Shown here piece by piece: positions 18,415 through 27,023 of a DNA stretch of 64,000 bases (position 1 is the stretch's first letter; each line of letters starts with the position of its first letter). The translations under genes were made by a program, and so were the position numbers. This DNA is from Streptomyces lacrimifluminis (GTDB taxonomy: Bacteria > Actinomycetota > Actinomycetes > Streptomycetales > Streptomycetaceae). Location: assembly GCF_014646095.1 (NCBI RefSeq), contig NZ_BMMU01000004.1, positions 1-64,000 on the forward strand. The letters run 5' to 3'. The notes below the pieces were generated by a model. The model was not told the DNA's origin and did no database searches. It saw only the letters and a list, made by a program, of their open reading frames with translations.

Positions 18415-19824
18415 ATGTTCCAGAACGCCGACGAGGCCAAGAAGTACATCGCGGACGAGGACGTCAAGTTCATCGACGTCCGCTTCTGCGACCTGCCGGG
18501 TGTGATGCAGCACTTCACGCTGCCGGCGACGGCCTTCGACCCGGACGAGGAACTCGCCTTCGACGGCTCCTCGATCCGCGGCTTCCAGGCCATCCACGAG
18601 TCCGACATGGCGCTCCGCGCCGACCTGTCCACGGCGCGGGTCGACCCGTTCCGCCGTGACAAGACGGTCAACATCAACTTCTTCATCCACGACCCGATCA
18701 CGGGCGAGCAGTACTCCCGTGACCCGCGCAACGTGGCCAAGAAGGCGGAGGCGTACCTGGCGTCGACCGGTATCGCGGACACCGCGTACTTCGGTCCCGA
18801 GGCCGAGTTCTACGTGTTCGACAGCGTGCGCTTCGCGACCGGCGCGAACGAGTCCTTCTACCACATCGACTCCGAGGCCGGCGCCTGGAACACCGGTGCG
18901 GTCGAGAACAACCGTGGCTACAAGGTCCGTTACAAGGGCGGTTACTTCCCGACCCCGCCGGTCGACCACTTCGCCGACCTGCGTGCCGAGATCTCCCTGG
19001 AGCTGGCCAACTCCGGCCTCCAGGTCGAGCGTCAGCACCACGAGGTGGGCACCGCCGGCCAGGCCGAGATCAACTACAAGTTCAACACGCTGCTCGCCGC
19101 GGCCGACGACCTCCAGCTCTTCAAGTACATCGTGAAGAACGTGGCGTGGCGCAACGGCAAGACCGCGACCTTCATGCCGAAGCCGATCTTCGGTGACAAC
19201 GGCTCGGGCATGCACGTCCACCAGTCGCTGTGGACGGGCGGCTCGCCGCTCTTCTACGACGAGGCCGGCTACGCGGGTCTGTCGGACATCGCCCGCTACT
19301 ACATCGGCGGCATCCTCAAGCACGCCCCGTCGCTGCTCGCCTTCACCAACCCGACGGTGAACTCGTACCACCGCCTGGTCCCGGGCTTCGAGGCGCCGAT
19401 CAACCTGGTGTACTCGCAGCGCAACCGCTCCGCGGCCATGCGTATCCCGATCACGGGCTCCAACCCGAAGGCCAAGCGCGTCGAGTTCCGCGCGCCCGAC
19501 TCCTCCGGCAACCCGTACCTCGCCTTCTCGGCTCTGCTGCTGGCGGGCCTGGACGGCATCAAGAACAAGATCGAGCCCGCCGAGCCGATCGACAAGGACC
19601 TGTACGAGCTGGCTCCCGAGGAGCACGCGAGCGTGGCGCAGGTCCCGACCTCCCTCCCGGCCGTCCTCGACTCCCTCGAGCGCGACCACGAGTTCCTCCT
19701 CCAGGGCGACGTCTTCACGCCTGACCTGATCGAGACGTGGATCGACTTCAAGCGCACCAACGAGATCGCGCCGCTGCAGCTGCGTCCGCACCCGCACGAG
19801 TTCGAGCTCTACTTCGACGTGTGA
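18415..19824 (+). CDS. glnA: Glutamine synthetase type I (GlnA)
   Basis: 469 aa, the normal length of dodecameric GSI-beta. It condenses glutamate and ammonia to glutamine with ATP. Motifs include DGSSIRGF, the active-site block [23 protein letters not shown], and the adenylylation site Tyr397 in [11 protein letters not shown], so the enzyme is expected to be controlled by GlnE. AGGAGGAG precedes ATG 18415. Its last codons (TTCGACGTGTGA) form the presumed core of the attachment site of the neighbouring mobile element; the reading frame is intact, so integration would not have damaged it. Confidence 0.98.
   Translation: MFQNADEAKKYIADEDVKFIDVRFCDLPGVMQHFTLPATAFDPDEELAFDGSSIRGFQAIHESDMALRADLSTARVDPFRRDKTVNINFFIHDPITGEQYSRDPRNVAKKAEAYLASTGIADTAYFGPEAEFYVFDSVRFATGANESFYHIDSEAGAWNTGAVENNRGYKVRYKGGYFPTPPVDHFADLRAEISLELANSGLQVERQHHEVGTAGQAEINYKFNTLLAAADDLQLFKYIVKNVAWRNGKTATFMPKPIFGDNGSGMHVHQSLWTGGSPLFYDEAGYAGLSDIARYYIGGILKHAPSLLAFTNPTVNSYHRLVPGFEAPINLVYSQRNRSAAMRIPITGSNPKAKRVEFRAPDSSGNPYLAFSALLLAGLDGIKNKIEPAEPIDKDLYELAPEEHASVAQVPTSLPAVLDSLERDHEFLLQGDVFTPDLIETWIDFKRTNEIAPLQLRPHPHEFELYFDV
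19812..19824 (+). other. Candidate attL core of the integrated element
   Basis: CTTCGACGTGTGA, the last 13 bases of glnA including the stop, recurs exactly at 37,801-37,813 on the far side of the element. The position (106 bases from the integrase stop) is right for an att core. Only 13 bp are identical, so this is an inference. Confidence 0.5.
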
Positions 19825-19871
19825 TATCGCCCCAGGTCAGAGCCCCTGTTGGCTCCCCTGGGCCGTCTGTG

Positions 19872-19925
19872 GGCCGTCGGCCGTGCACTTCCCACTCCGG
19901 GAAGAGCACGGCCGTCGGCCTTTTT
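19872..19925 (+). terminator. Terminator after glnA, with T-tract
   Basis: A 15-bp stem with one mismatch (19,872-19,886 against 19,906-19,920) encloses a smaller 6-bp hairpin (CTTCCC/GGGAAG) and is followed by TTTTT at 19,921-19,925. If the att core call is right, this terminator belongs to the mobile element and replaces the original glnA terminator. Confidence 0.85.
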
Positions 19926-19929
19926 GCGG

Positions 19930-21171
19930 TCACGGACCGGGGGGTACGTCCTTGCCGAAGGCTGAGTCGATGGCCCGGCGCGCCCGGTCCTGGCTGTTCG
20001 GCATCAAGTGCGTGTACGTCCGCAACGTGAACCCCGGGTCTGAGTGACCGAGATACTCGGCCAGGGCCTTGACGTTCTCTCCCGAGTCCAGCAGCACCGA
20101 GGCGTAGTAGTGCCGCAAGGCGTGCATGCCGTGCTCACGCGACGGTTTGAACCGCTCCCCCGGCATCCGTTCCGGGATGACGCCGCCAACAATCAGCGCG
20201 GGCTTCCACAGGTACATGTTGAAGTAGTTCCTGTTCAGTGCCTTACGCTCCCGCGAGTAGAACAGCAATTTCACTGTGACCGGCGGGCCGTCCGGGGTCT
20301 TCCACGGCAGAGTGACGTCGATAGGGGGCCGGCGAGTGATGTGCGCGGCAAGCGCACCCGACACCACGTCGGGCAGCGGCACTTCTCGCAGCTTGCCGCC
20401 CTTGGGCGGGGCGAACACCATCTGCGGGCCGATCAGCTTGACCTGCCGTGCGATATGCAGTGTTCCCCCGTCGAAGTCGACTTCATCGACGGCCAGCCCG
20501 AAGATCTCGCCTTGTCGCAAACCGCACCCGGCACCGAGGTCCACTGTTGTTGCGTACTGCTCCGGGAGTCCGCCGCGAACAGCCACCACTCGATCACGCG
20601 TCCACGGCTTGATCTTCCGAGGATCAAGCTTGGGCGCTCGAACGGAACCCGCACGGCAGGGATTGCGGGAGATGATGCCGTCATCCACGGCCGCACCGAA
20701 CACAGCAGAGACGTTCGCAAAAACGGTCCGCTGATACGACGCTGCCATTCCGGAGTCCATGAGGGCCCTTGCCCACGTGCGGATGTGGGTGGGCTGGAAT
20801 GCAGTCATGGAGCGCGAACCGATGTACGGAAAGGCGTGCAGCCGAAACCGCAACTCCATGTTCACGATGGTGGAAGGGTCCGTGGTCTGAGACGCCAGCC
20901 ACGCCGTGGCGAAGGCTTTGAACGTCACCTTGCCTGCCGACGGGTCGACGTACTGCCCGCGCGTCATGTCCGTCTCGATGGCGCTCAGCCACTGCTCGGC
21001 CAGTCGCTTCTTACCATCTGGGAAGCTCTTGGACCTCTCGGTGCCGTCCGGCCCGATGTACCGGGCACGGTAGCGGAGTCCGGTGCCGTAACGGTCGCTC
21101 TTGACGCGGTGGGTCTTGCCGTTGGTGTCGGTTTCGGTCCTGTACCAGCGGTCTTGGATGTGGCCTGCCAT
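19930..21171 (-). CDS. int: Tyrosine site-specific integrase
   Basis: 413 aa. It has an N-terminal arm-binding region (WYRTETDTNGKTHRVKSDRYG, about residues 9-29) and a SAM-like core-binding domain (VTFKAFATAWLASQTTDPSTI region). The catalytic domain has Arg in GAGCGLRQGEIFGL, the HxxR box in HALRHYYAS, His in GHSDPG and the nucleophile Tyr386 in LRTYTHL. It is expected to integrate and excise the element at the att core next to its 3' end. Its stop lies 106 bases from the glnA stop, the usual AICE arrangement of int beside attP. xis lies 79 bases upstream. Confidence 0.96.
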   Translation of the reverse strand: MAGHIQDRWYRTETDTNGKTHRVKSDRYGTGLRYRARYIGPDGTERSKSFPDGKKRLAEQWLSAIETDMTRGQYVDPSAGKVTFKAFATAWLASQTTDPSTIVNMELRFRLHAFPYIGSRSMTAFQPTHIRTWARALMDSGMAASYQRTVFANVSAVFGAAVDDGIISRNPCRAGSVRAPKLDPRKIKPWTRDRVVAVRGGLPEQYATTVDLGAGCGLRQGEIFGLAVDEVDFDGGTLHIARQVKLIGPQMVFAPPKGGKLREVPLPDVVSGALAAHITRRPPIDVTLPWKTPDGPPVTVKLLFYSRERKALNRNYFNMYLWKPALIVGGVIPERMPGERFKPSREHGMHALRHYYASVLLDSGENVKALAEYLGHSDPGFTLRTYTHLMPNSQDRARRAIDSAFGKDVPPGP

Positions 21172-21250
21172 TCGGTGGCGGTCCTCTCAACACGCAGCAG
21201 GGAGAGCCGCTAGTTAGCGGCTCTCCCTGCTGTCTGCGGTGGGTGTGGGG

Positions 21251-21493
21251 TTAGGCAGCGTCGTGGTCGGCGGTCTTGCGCTGGGTGACGTAGGTGCGGA
21301 CGTCGGCGGGGTCGTAGCGGAGGTGCTTGCCGATACGGAATCCGGGCGGACCAAGTCGCTTCTTGCGCCACTGGTAGACGGTCTCTTTGGGCACTTCGAA
21401 GATCTCGGCGATGTCGTCGGGAGTGAGGTACCGGTCCGGCAGCCCGGCGCGGAGCATGGCGCGCGGGTCCGGCTGTTCACGTGCGGTGCTCAT
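21251..21493 (-). CDS. xis: Excisionase / AlpA-type HTH protein
   Basis: 80 aa. It contains a MerR-like winged helix (YLTPDDIAEIFEVPKETVYQWRKKRLGPPGFRIGKHLRY shape, about residues 22-60) as in AlpA/Xis proteins of AICEs. It sits directly upstream of int on the same strand and probably directs excision. The TGACGC repeat array begins about 65 bases upstream of its start, so that array could also control xis-int transcription. Confidence 0.88.
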   Translation of the reverse strand: MSTAREQPDPRAMLRAGLPDRYLTPDDIAEIFEVPKETVYQWRKKRLGPPGFRIGKHLRYDPADVRTYVTQRKTADHDAA

Positions 21494-21559
21494 GGCGTGT
21501 CCTCCGTGCGCGGGCCGAGCGGGCTGGGGGCGTCGTGTCTGTCCGAGGTGTGGATTTCT

Positions 21560-21775
21560 GCGTCATTGCGTCGTGAGCGTCATTTAGGCTTCTGACCTGC
21601 GGTTTTAGGTGACGCTCGGGGTTGGTCCTGCGTCATGGATGCGTCATGGGCAGCGTCATCGGTGACGTGGTCCATGACGCGGATGACGCGGGATGACGCA
21701 GGCACGGCGGTCTGCGTCATGCCTGTATTCGCAGGTCAGGTGCCGTTTTCCGGCTTGCCTGACGCAGATGACGCA
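21560..21775. repeat. Iteron-like TGACGC/GCGTCA array (12 copies)
   Basis: In about 215 bp the hexamer TGACGC occurs twelve times in either orientation (GCGTCAT at 21560, 21577, 21630, 21641, 21653 and 21714; ATGACGC at 21674, 21683 and 21693; TGACGC at 21610 and 21760; ATGACGC at 21768). Several neighbours are 9-12 bases apart, one helical turn. It lies in the 470-bp gene-free gap between rep and xis, a fitting place for an origin of replication or a regulator-binding array. Confidence 0.75.
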
Positions 21776-21891
21776 GCGTCTTCCCTCTTAGGACAAAGAG
21801 AGGGGGTGTTCTGGTGTAGTGCGGTGCGCCTTCGAGCGTGAAGAAGGAGCCGCTACGCGGCACGTCCTTGGGGCGGGGCTGCGCCCCAAAC

Positions 21892-21937
21892 AGCAAGAAG
21901 AGCACGCCGCGCCGGGGCGCCCGGTGCTCTTCTTGCT
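21892..21937 (-). terminator. Terminator of the rep operon
   Basis: The arms AGCAAGAAGAGCAC (21,892-21,905) and GTGCTCTTCTTGCT (21,924-21,937) are perfectly complementary over 14 bp, with a GC-rich loop that can itself pair. It starts 26 bases beyond the rep stop. A second short hairpin (TTGGGGC/GCCCCAA) follows at 21,869-21,890. Confidence 0.8.
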
Positions 21938-21963
21938 TGTCCGCGTGAGGGTGGGGAGCGCGG

Positions 21964-23439
21964 TCAGTGCATCCGGGGCTGGTCGAACGGGGTCGCCGGG
22001 GCGGGGCGGGTCATTTCCAGGTATCGGCCCTGGCTGGTGCGGCCGGAGTCGATGAGCACGCCCCGCGCGGCGAGGGTGGGTTGGAGGCGCTTGAGGCGGT
22101 CGGAGAGCACCTTGCCGGTCGTCGGCCACCCCTTGGGCAGCGCACGGCAGTCGTCGCCGCTGTAGAGGCGACCGAGGCAGGCCAGCCATTCCGTGGACGT
22201 CATCCGCTGCTCACCGCCGGGCTCGATGGTGTCGGCGTGGCGGAGGACGGTCTGTGCCAACAGGTCGCCTTCGATGACGTCGTCGTTGAGGTCGTCCAGC
22301 CGGGCCCGGTACGCGGCCAGCGCTCCGAGCCCGGTCGCTGCGTCGAGCTGTGCGCAGAGGTGGGCGAAGTCGGCCATGCGCAGGTCGGTGGGGGTCTCCG
22401 CCTGCGCCGCGCGCACCCTGGCGGTGAGGTCGAGCAGGGACCCGAGCACGACGGGTAGCGCTTCCGCGTATTCCGTCCACAGTTCGGCCTCGGTCCGCCG
22501 TACGCGGGGGCGTTCCAGGCGGAGCGGGAGCAGGCGTTCGGCGAGGTCGGGGCGGATGACTCCGACGTCGATGCCGGTCAGGAGCAGGGGGCGGCGGTAG
22601 CCGACGCGGAAGACGTCCCCGTCGGTGAACAGGGCGCGCTTGACGCTCTCGGCTCCGGTGACGATGCAGCACATCGCATCGGACAGGTCCGGCGACATGT
22701 GGGAGAGGTTGTCCAGTGCGGTGACCCATCCCGCCGCCACGGCCGCGATCAGGTTCTCCTCGTCCTTCGGGGCCCGGCGCAGGTCTCCGCTCATGCCCTC
22801 GATGATCCGCACGAGCATGCGTCCGCCGGTCGACTTGCCCGCGCCCTGCGGGCCGGTGAGGAACGGGGCGGGGACGGGGACGGACGGTCCGAGGCAGCCG
22901 ATCAGCCACGCGATGGCCAGGCACTCGTTCTCCGCGCCGGCGAAGTTGCACAGCCGCATCAGCAGGTCGATGCCCTTGCCGTTGGTGTCCTTGACGGGCA
23001 GCGGGAGTTCGCCGGTGAGCTGGGTGCGCCGCCAGCACACTTCGCGGGGGTCGGGGGTGAGGATGTCCCAGCCGGTGGGGTGGATGCGGACGGACTGACC
23101 GTCGTCGCGTCCCAGGTCGAGCCAGGTTGCTCCGTCGAATCCGGGGGCGACGCGGATGTGCACGGGTTGCACGTTCTCGGACATTGCGAGTGCTTCGATC
23201 AGGTCCAGTGCCTCTTTCAGTGCGCTGCCGTTGAAGGAGCCGCGTCCGTCGCGGTAGAGGCCGACCATGAGTTCCTGGCGGTGGCTGCCGGTGGTGCCTT
23301 GGGAGCGGATCGGGCGGGCGACGGGCTGGCCGTTCTTCTGCGCGTAGACGGTTCCGTCCGGGGTGCGGAAGTACCGGAAGTGGGATTGCGCGTAGTCGGT
23401 GATGATCTGGCGGGCGGGGTTCTTCTCGTCGTCAGCCAT
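21964..23439 (-). CDS. P-loop ATPase/helicase-like replication protein of the AICE
   Basis: 491 aa. A Walker A motif (GPQGAGKST) lies at about residue 195, followed by WVTALDNLSHM in the Walker B position and LLLTGIDVGVIRPDLAERLLPLRLE, typical of SF3/phage-primase-associated ATPases. The C-terminal part is a winged-helix-like region (WPTTGKVLSDRLKRLQPTLAARGV). It is encoded just after the prim-pol gene; together they resemble the split primase-polymerase plus helicase replication modules of AICEs. ATG 23439 is chosen for its spacing to GGGA; GTG 23445, overlapping the upstream stop, is an alternative. Confidence 0.85.
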   Translation of the reverse strand: MADDEKNPARQIITDYAQSHFRYFRTPDGTVYAQKNGQPVARPIRSQGTTGSHRQELMVGLYRDGRGSFNGSALKEALDLIEALAMSENVQPVHIRVAPGFDGATWLDLGRDDGQSVRIHPTGWDILTPDPREVCWRRTQLTGELPLPVKDTNGKGIDLLMRLCNFAGAENECLAIAWLIGCLGPSVPVPAPFLTGPQGAGKSTGGRMLVRIIEGMSGDLRRAPKDEENLIAAVAAGWVTALDNLSHMSPDLSDAMCCIVTGAESVKRALFTDGDVFRVGYRRPLLLTGIDVGVIRPDLAERLLPLRLERPRVRRTEAELWTEYAEALPVVLGSLLDLTARVRAAQAETPTDLRMADFAHLCAQLDAATGLGALAAYRARLDDLNDDVIEGDLLAQTVLRHADTIEPGGEQRMTSTEWLACLGRLYSGDDCRALPKGWPTTGKVLSDRLKRLQPTLAARGVLIDSGRTSQGRYLEMTRPAPATPFDQPRMH

Positions 23440-23441
23440 GG

Positions 23442-24281
23442 TCACAGTCCCAACGTGGTGAGGGCATTGGTCCATGCGTCCGTGCAGTGCCGGGGTGTCT
23501 CGCCCTTGGCCTGCGCGGCGGTGAACAGCCGGGCGACGTGCGTGTGGGTGAGGCAGCCGCACCGGCCGTGGGTGGACAGCACGGCGAGGAACGTTCGGTA
23601 GACGGTCGCGTGTACCGCCTCACGGGCGCCGGTGATGTGCTGCTCTGCCATGGCGATCCCACGGTCCAGTAACACGGGCGAGCGGTGGCGGCACTGTCCG
23701 CCCTGGCCTCCCAAGGGTGCTGAGAGGGGCTGTGGCGTCCTACGTGCGGGAGGGGGGTCCGTTAGTGCCAGAGCGCGCACAGTGCCCGGGAGGGCGGCCA
23801 TGCTGCCGTTGCCCCATCCGAGCCAACGGGCATATCCCACGAGGGACTTGATGTCCACACCGGGCCGCACGCCGTTGGCGGAGCGCATGACGCCCTGGTA
23901 GAGCCAGTGCTCACCCCGGGTGGTGCGCACGGTCCGGGTGGTGGGCAGGGTATCGCGGGCCCAGGCGAGGGCTTCCGCGTTGTCGAGGTCGACCACGGTC
24001 ACTCCGGCGCCGCCGGGGTGGTAGGCGACCGCCGCCGCCTGCCGCCAGGCGGTGGCCCACGCAGGCGAGTTGATGACGTCCGGGTTGGTGGTGGCGGCGG
24101 CCCACGCGTGGCAGACGCGGGGGCAGTGGCAGGGGCCGGGGGTTTTCATGTTGGGCCGTCCGCCGCACGCGTTCTTCGCGCAGGTACGGCAGTTGCCGAA
24201 CGGCACCTTCCCCGCCCGCAGCGGCAGCGGTGGCACACCGGCCGCCGCCAGACTGAGCGCGGTGCGCAGATGTTCGTTCAT
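23442..24281 (-). CDS. Bifunctional DNA primase/polymerase (prim-pol)
   Basis: 279 aa. The N-terminal half is the AEP prim-pol fold: LAAAGVPPLPLRAGKVPF, then VTVVDLDNAEALAWARD with the catalytic D-x-D, and GEHWLYQGVMRSANGVRPGVDIKSLVGYARWLGWGNG-type blocks. An early Cys-rich insertion (CRTCAKNACGG ... PCHCPRVCHAW) could bind zinc. The last 90 residues look like a separate helical domain. The start ATG overlaps the stop of the upstream methyltransferase-like gene by ATGA, implying translational coupling. It should start or extend element DNA together with the P-loop protein. Confidence 0.9.
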   Translation of the reverse strand: MNEHLRTALSLAAAGVPPLPLRAGKVPFGNCRTCAKNACGGRPNMKTPGPCHCPRVCHAWAAATTNPDVINSPAWATAWRQAAAVAYHPGGAGVTVVDLDNAEALAWARDTLPTTRTVRTTRGEHWLYQGVMRSANGVRPGVDIKSLVGYARWLGWGNGSMAALPGTVRALALTDPPPARRTPQPLSAPLGGQGGQCRHRSPVLLDRGIAMAEQHITGAREAVHATVYRTFLAVLSTHGRCGCLTHTHVARLFTAAQAKGETPRHCTDAWTNALTTLGL

Positions 24282-24928
24282 GCGGCGGCCCTCCCTTCGA
24301 GGGCGAGGAACTGTGCGGCGATCCACTGGGTGTAGGCGGGGGGTACGGCTTTGCGGGCTTCGAGGTTGGTCATCCAGGTGCAGCCCATGGCGTCCGCGTA
24401 GGCGCGCTCGCCCTTGTGGACGAAGGCGAGGAGGTCTTTGCGGTGCCAGCACGGGGCGACCAGGTCCCCGCCGCCGCCCCACGAGGTCTCGAAGACGCGG
24501 TGGCGGCGCAGGTTGAGGCCGAACTGGGTTCCGCACAGCAGGTAGTCGGGGCGCAGGATGCCCGCGGTCGCGGTCTCGGGGACGTTCTCGATGACCCACG
24601 GCCGGCCGCTCGCCTGCATCGCTGCGCGTCCGGGGCCGATCAGGTCGGGGTGGTCGCCGGGGTTGCCGCGCCATTTGGTGACGGTGGCCCATCGCTCGCA
24701 CGGCCAGGAGCCGTGGATGAGGTCGAAGGCGTGTCCGTGTTCGGCGGCGTAGTCGATGCCGTCGGCCTGGATGAACGGGAAGGGGTAGTTCGGCATGGGC
24801 GCGGTGTCGACCCCCACCACGTCGAACCCGGCGAGGTAGTAGCCCATGGACAGGCCCCCGGCACCGCAGCACAGGTCCAGCACCCGCAGGCCGTTCGGAC
24901 GCCGCAACGGCAGCACACGCGCGTTCAC
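24278..24928 (-). CDS. Second cytosine-methyltransferase-like protein, altered motif IV
   Basis: 216 aa. Motif I (LRVLDLCCGAGGLSMGYYLAGFDVVGVD, residues about 15-42) and a motif VI-like ENV (RPWVIENVPE) mark a C5-type DNA methyltransferase fold, but motif IV reads SWPCERW where the active PPCQ is expected: the Pro-Cys pair is kept and Gln is Glu. No target recognition domain of usual size is present. GTG 24928 overlaps the stop of the first methyltransferase (GTGA). It is a clear paralogue of that gene. It could be a weak enzyme, a specificity partner or a modified-base enzyme. Confidence 0.85.
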   Translation of the reverse strand: MNARVLPLRRPNGLRVLDLCCGAGGLSMGYYLAGFDVVGVDTAPMPNYPFPFIQADGIDYAAEHGHAFDLIHGSWPCERWATVTKWRGNPGDHPDLIGPGRAAMQASGRPWVIENVPETATAGILRPDYLLCGTQFGLNLRRHRVFETSWGGGGDLVAPCWHRKDLLAFVHKGERAYADAMGCTWMTNLEARKAVPPAYTQWIAAQFLALEGRAAA

Positions 24929-25617
24929 GCGGCCACCCCCATCCGGGCGGTGGCGAGGTGGGTGAGCGCGGCGGCACCGATGTGGTGGGCGTAGGCGGGC
25001 GGGATGCACTCGCGGATGCCGTCCCGGTTCATCCACGGCACCCGCATGACGCGCCGGGCCAGGTCGACGCCGGAGAAGTTGCCCACGAACTGGCCGTAGT
25101 GGCCGGGCGGGACGGGGCGCCCCATCTTCGCCTGCGGGACCAGGTGGGCGGGGTGGTCCGGCTGCGTAAGCGTCCAGCCGCCGGTCTCGAAAAACCGGTG
25201 CCGGTAGGTGGCCAGGTGGAACATGGGCCCGCACAGCATCACGGGATCACGGAGCTTGGGCGCCGCCCCTCCCACGTTCTCCATGACCCACGGGCGCCCG
25301 GTCGTTTCGAGGGCGGCGCGGGTGGGGGCGATGAGGTCGGGGTGGGGGTTGCCCTGGATGCGCTGGCAGGCGGTGTCGTGCTGGCACGGCGGGGACGCGT
25401 GGATGAAGTCGAACCCGCTCCCGTGGGCGAGGACGAACGCGATCGCGTCGGCCTGGACGAACGCGAACGGGTAGCGGGGCTGCGGGACGATGTCGACGCC
25501 GGTGACGTCGAAGCCGGCGTCGTCGTAGCCCTTGGCGGCGCCGCCTTGGCAGCAGAACAGGTCCAGCAGACGCGGCTTATGGCCGCGTACTCGCCGGATG
25601 TCAGTGGGTTGGGTCAT
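24925..25617 (-). CDS. Compact DNA (cytosine-5) methyltransferase
   Basis: 230 aa. Motif I is LLDLFCCQGGAAKGYDDAGF, motif IV is ASPPCQHD with the catalytic Cys, and motif VI is RPWVMENVGGA; the C-terminal block FSGVDLARRVMRVPWMNRDGIRECIPPAY corresponds to motifs IX-X. It is much shorter than host-type C5 methyltransferases (over 300 aa), with little room for a recognition domain, like several phage enzymes. No restriction nuclease gene lies beside it, so it is probably a solitary, protective or regulatory modifier of element DNA. Confidence 0.9.
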   Translation of the reverse strand: MTQPTDIRRVRGHKPRLLDLFCCQGGAAKGYDDAGFDVTGVDIVPQPRYPFAFVQADAIAFVLAHGSGFDFIHASPPCQHDTACQRIQGNPHPDLIAPTRAALETTGRPWVMENVGGAAPKLRDPVMLCGPMFHLATYRHRFFETGGWTLTQPDHPAHLVPQAKMGRPVPPGHYGQFVGNFSGVDLARRVMRVPWMNRDGIRECIPPAYAHHIGAAALTHLATARMGVAA

Positions 25618-25704
25618 GCTGGGAGACCTCCACAGGTCTGTTGAGGGCAGGTGGACAAGGGCGGCCCCGGGTTCTTGGCGGAATGGGGGCCGCCCTTGGC
25701 GTAG

Positions 25705-26241
25705 CTACTGGTTGTTGGCCCAGTGGGCGTATTCGTGGCGGACGTAGCCGCGCGGGTGGGCGAGCGTGGCCGGGTGCTGTGGCCCGTTCGGGTCGCTGCC
25801 GTGGTCGATCTCGATGAGCTGGCGGGCGGCGTTGGCCGCGATGTCGTCGGTGCCGTTGGGGATGCCTTCGGCCTCGTAGTCCAGCGCGATGCGGTCGAGC
25901 AGGGCGGCTTTGCGCAGCCAGTACTCCCGGTCCACGTCGCCACCGGGCGGGTTCTTGGCGAGCGTCCTTGTGGTGGAAGCGGTCCACGCGATCTCGTAGG
26001 GGATGGCGGGGGCGGTGGCGTAGGCGTCTTCCGGTGTGGGCCATGCTGTCGGCCCCGCCTCGGGCCGGTCCGTCTCCTCGCGGGTGAGGTCGGTGAGGTG
26101 GTCGGCCCGGACGTAGAAGCGGTGGCTCTTGCCGTTGTCGGTGGGGTAGACGGTCACGGTGCCGGTGGCGAAGGTCTTGTCCAGCGCGGCGACGACGCGG
26201 TCGGTGTCGGCGGATTCACAGATGACGCGGATCTCGAACAC
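25705..26241 (-). CDS. AICE hypothetical protein, 178 aa
   Basis: 178 aa, acidic, no membrane segment. The N-terminal part (MFEIRVICESADTDRVVAALDKTF) looks like a ferredoxin-like beta-alpha-beta unit; the C-terminal part (YWLRKAALLDRIALDYEAEG ... ARQLIEIDHG) is helical. I do not recognise a family. AAGGAG before GTG 26241 fixes the start. It lies in the leftward replication-transfer transcription unit, 87 bases before the first methyltransferase. Confidence 0.75.
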   Translation of the reverse strand: MFEIRVICESADTDRVVAALDKTFATGTVTVYPTDNGKSHRFYVRADHLTDLTREETDRPEAGPTAWPTPEDAYATAPAIPYEIAWTASTTRTLAKNPPGGDVDREYWLRKAALLDRIALDYEAEGIPNGTDDIAANAARQLIEIDHGSDPNGPQHPATLAHPRGYVRHEYAHWANNQ

Positions 26242-26261
26242 GGTTCTCCTTCGGGGGGTGT

Positions 26262-26765
26262 TCAGCCGTGGATGCGGTTGCGCTTGACGACCGCCTTGCG
26301 GACGTGGGTGGTGGTGTTCTCCTGCCGCACGGGCCCGGCGTAGTGGTGGTGGTGCGTGTCCGGGGTGGCTTCGGCGACGCGGCTGAACAGGCGGGCGATG
26401 GCGAGGATCGGCACGGCGACGGCGGCGGGGGCCGCGCAGATCATGCCGATCACGGTGGGGTCCGCTTGCCGGGACGCGATGAGGACCCCGATGGCGATGA
26501 GTCCGGGCGGCACGGTGGCCAGCCCGGCGGTGAGCATGAGGCGGCTCGCGTCCACGGCCCGCTGCGACATGGGCGGAGTGCCGGGCTGGGTGACGGGCGG
26601 GGTGTCGCCGTAGGCGGGCAGGGGGCTGGTGTCGCGGTAGGCGGTGGGCGTGTGGGGTGCGGGCCGGTAGGCGTCGGCGATCAGCCGGCTCGCCTCGGTG
26701 GCCGCTTCCGCGTCGCTCATCCTCGTGTCGGATGCGGGCGGGCCGGGGGTGGTCTCGGGGAACAT
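26262..26765 (-). CDS. Small membrane protein next to traB (spread-protein-like)
   Basis: 167 aa. A polar, Pro/Thr-rich N-terminal half (about 85 residues) is followed by two hydrophobic helices (LMLTAGLATVPPGLIAIGVLIASR and VIGMICAAPAAVAVPILAIARLF) and a basic, His-rich tail. GGAAGGAA before ATG 26765 decides the start. Position and topology recall the Spd membrane proteins that help plasmid spread in Streptomyces mycelium, but no Spd signature could be named. Confidence 0.75.
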   Translation of the reverse strand: MFPETTPGPPASDTRMSDAEAATEASRLIADAYRPAPHTPTAYRDTSPLPAYGDTPPVTQPGTPPMSQRAVDASRLMLTAGLATVPPGLIAIGVLIASRQADPTVIGMICAAPAAVAVPILAIARLFSRVAEATPDTHHHHYAGPVRQENTTTHVRKAVVKRNRIHG

Positions 26766-26827
26766 CGCGGCGGTTCCTTCCGGTGCTTGGTGGGTGGCGG
26801 GGCAGGCAGGCACACCCCGCCGGGGGT

Positions 26828-27017
26828 GGGGTTGGGAGGGGTTGGGAGGGGTTGGGCAGGGGGCGGTCAGACCCCCTCTACCTGCCTTACCTCGCAGGTC
26901 ACAGCCCTTTACCGCCCCCTCTACCGGGGTAAAGAGCCCCCTCTACTCCGCAGCGCTCCCGCGAGCCGGTGCGCGGCGCGGTGGAGGGGGTGCGGTGTGG
27001 GGGTGGGGTAGAGGGGG
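26828..27017. repeat. Candidate clt/TRS region downstream of traB
   Basis: Three direct copies of CCCCCTCTAC (26,872, 26,915 and 26,937) and one inverted copy (GTAGAGGGGG, ending at 27,017) lie in the 258-bp gap just after the traB stop. To their left are three tandem GGGGTTGGGA decamers (26,828-26,857) with G-quadruplex potential. Streptomyces TraB proteins bind short repeats (TRS) in clt loci close to traB, so this is the best candidate site for DNA transfer. Confidence 0.55.
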
Positions 27018-27023
27018 AGGGCT

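Noticed and set aside
24278..25617. A restriction-modification system
   Set aside because: Two methyltransferase-like genes are present but no neighbouring gene shows a nuclease motif.
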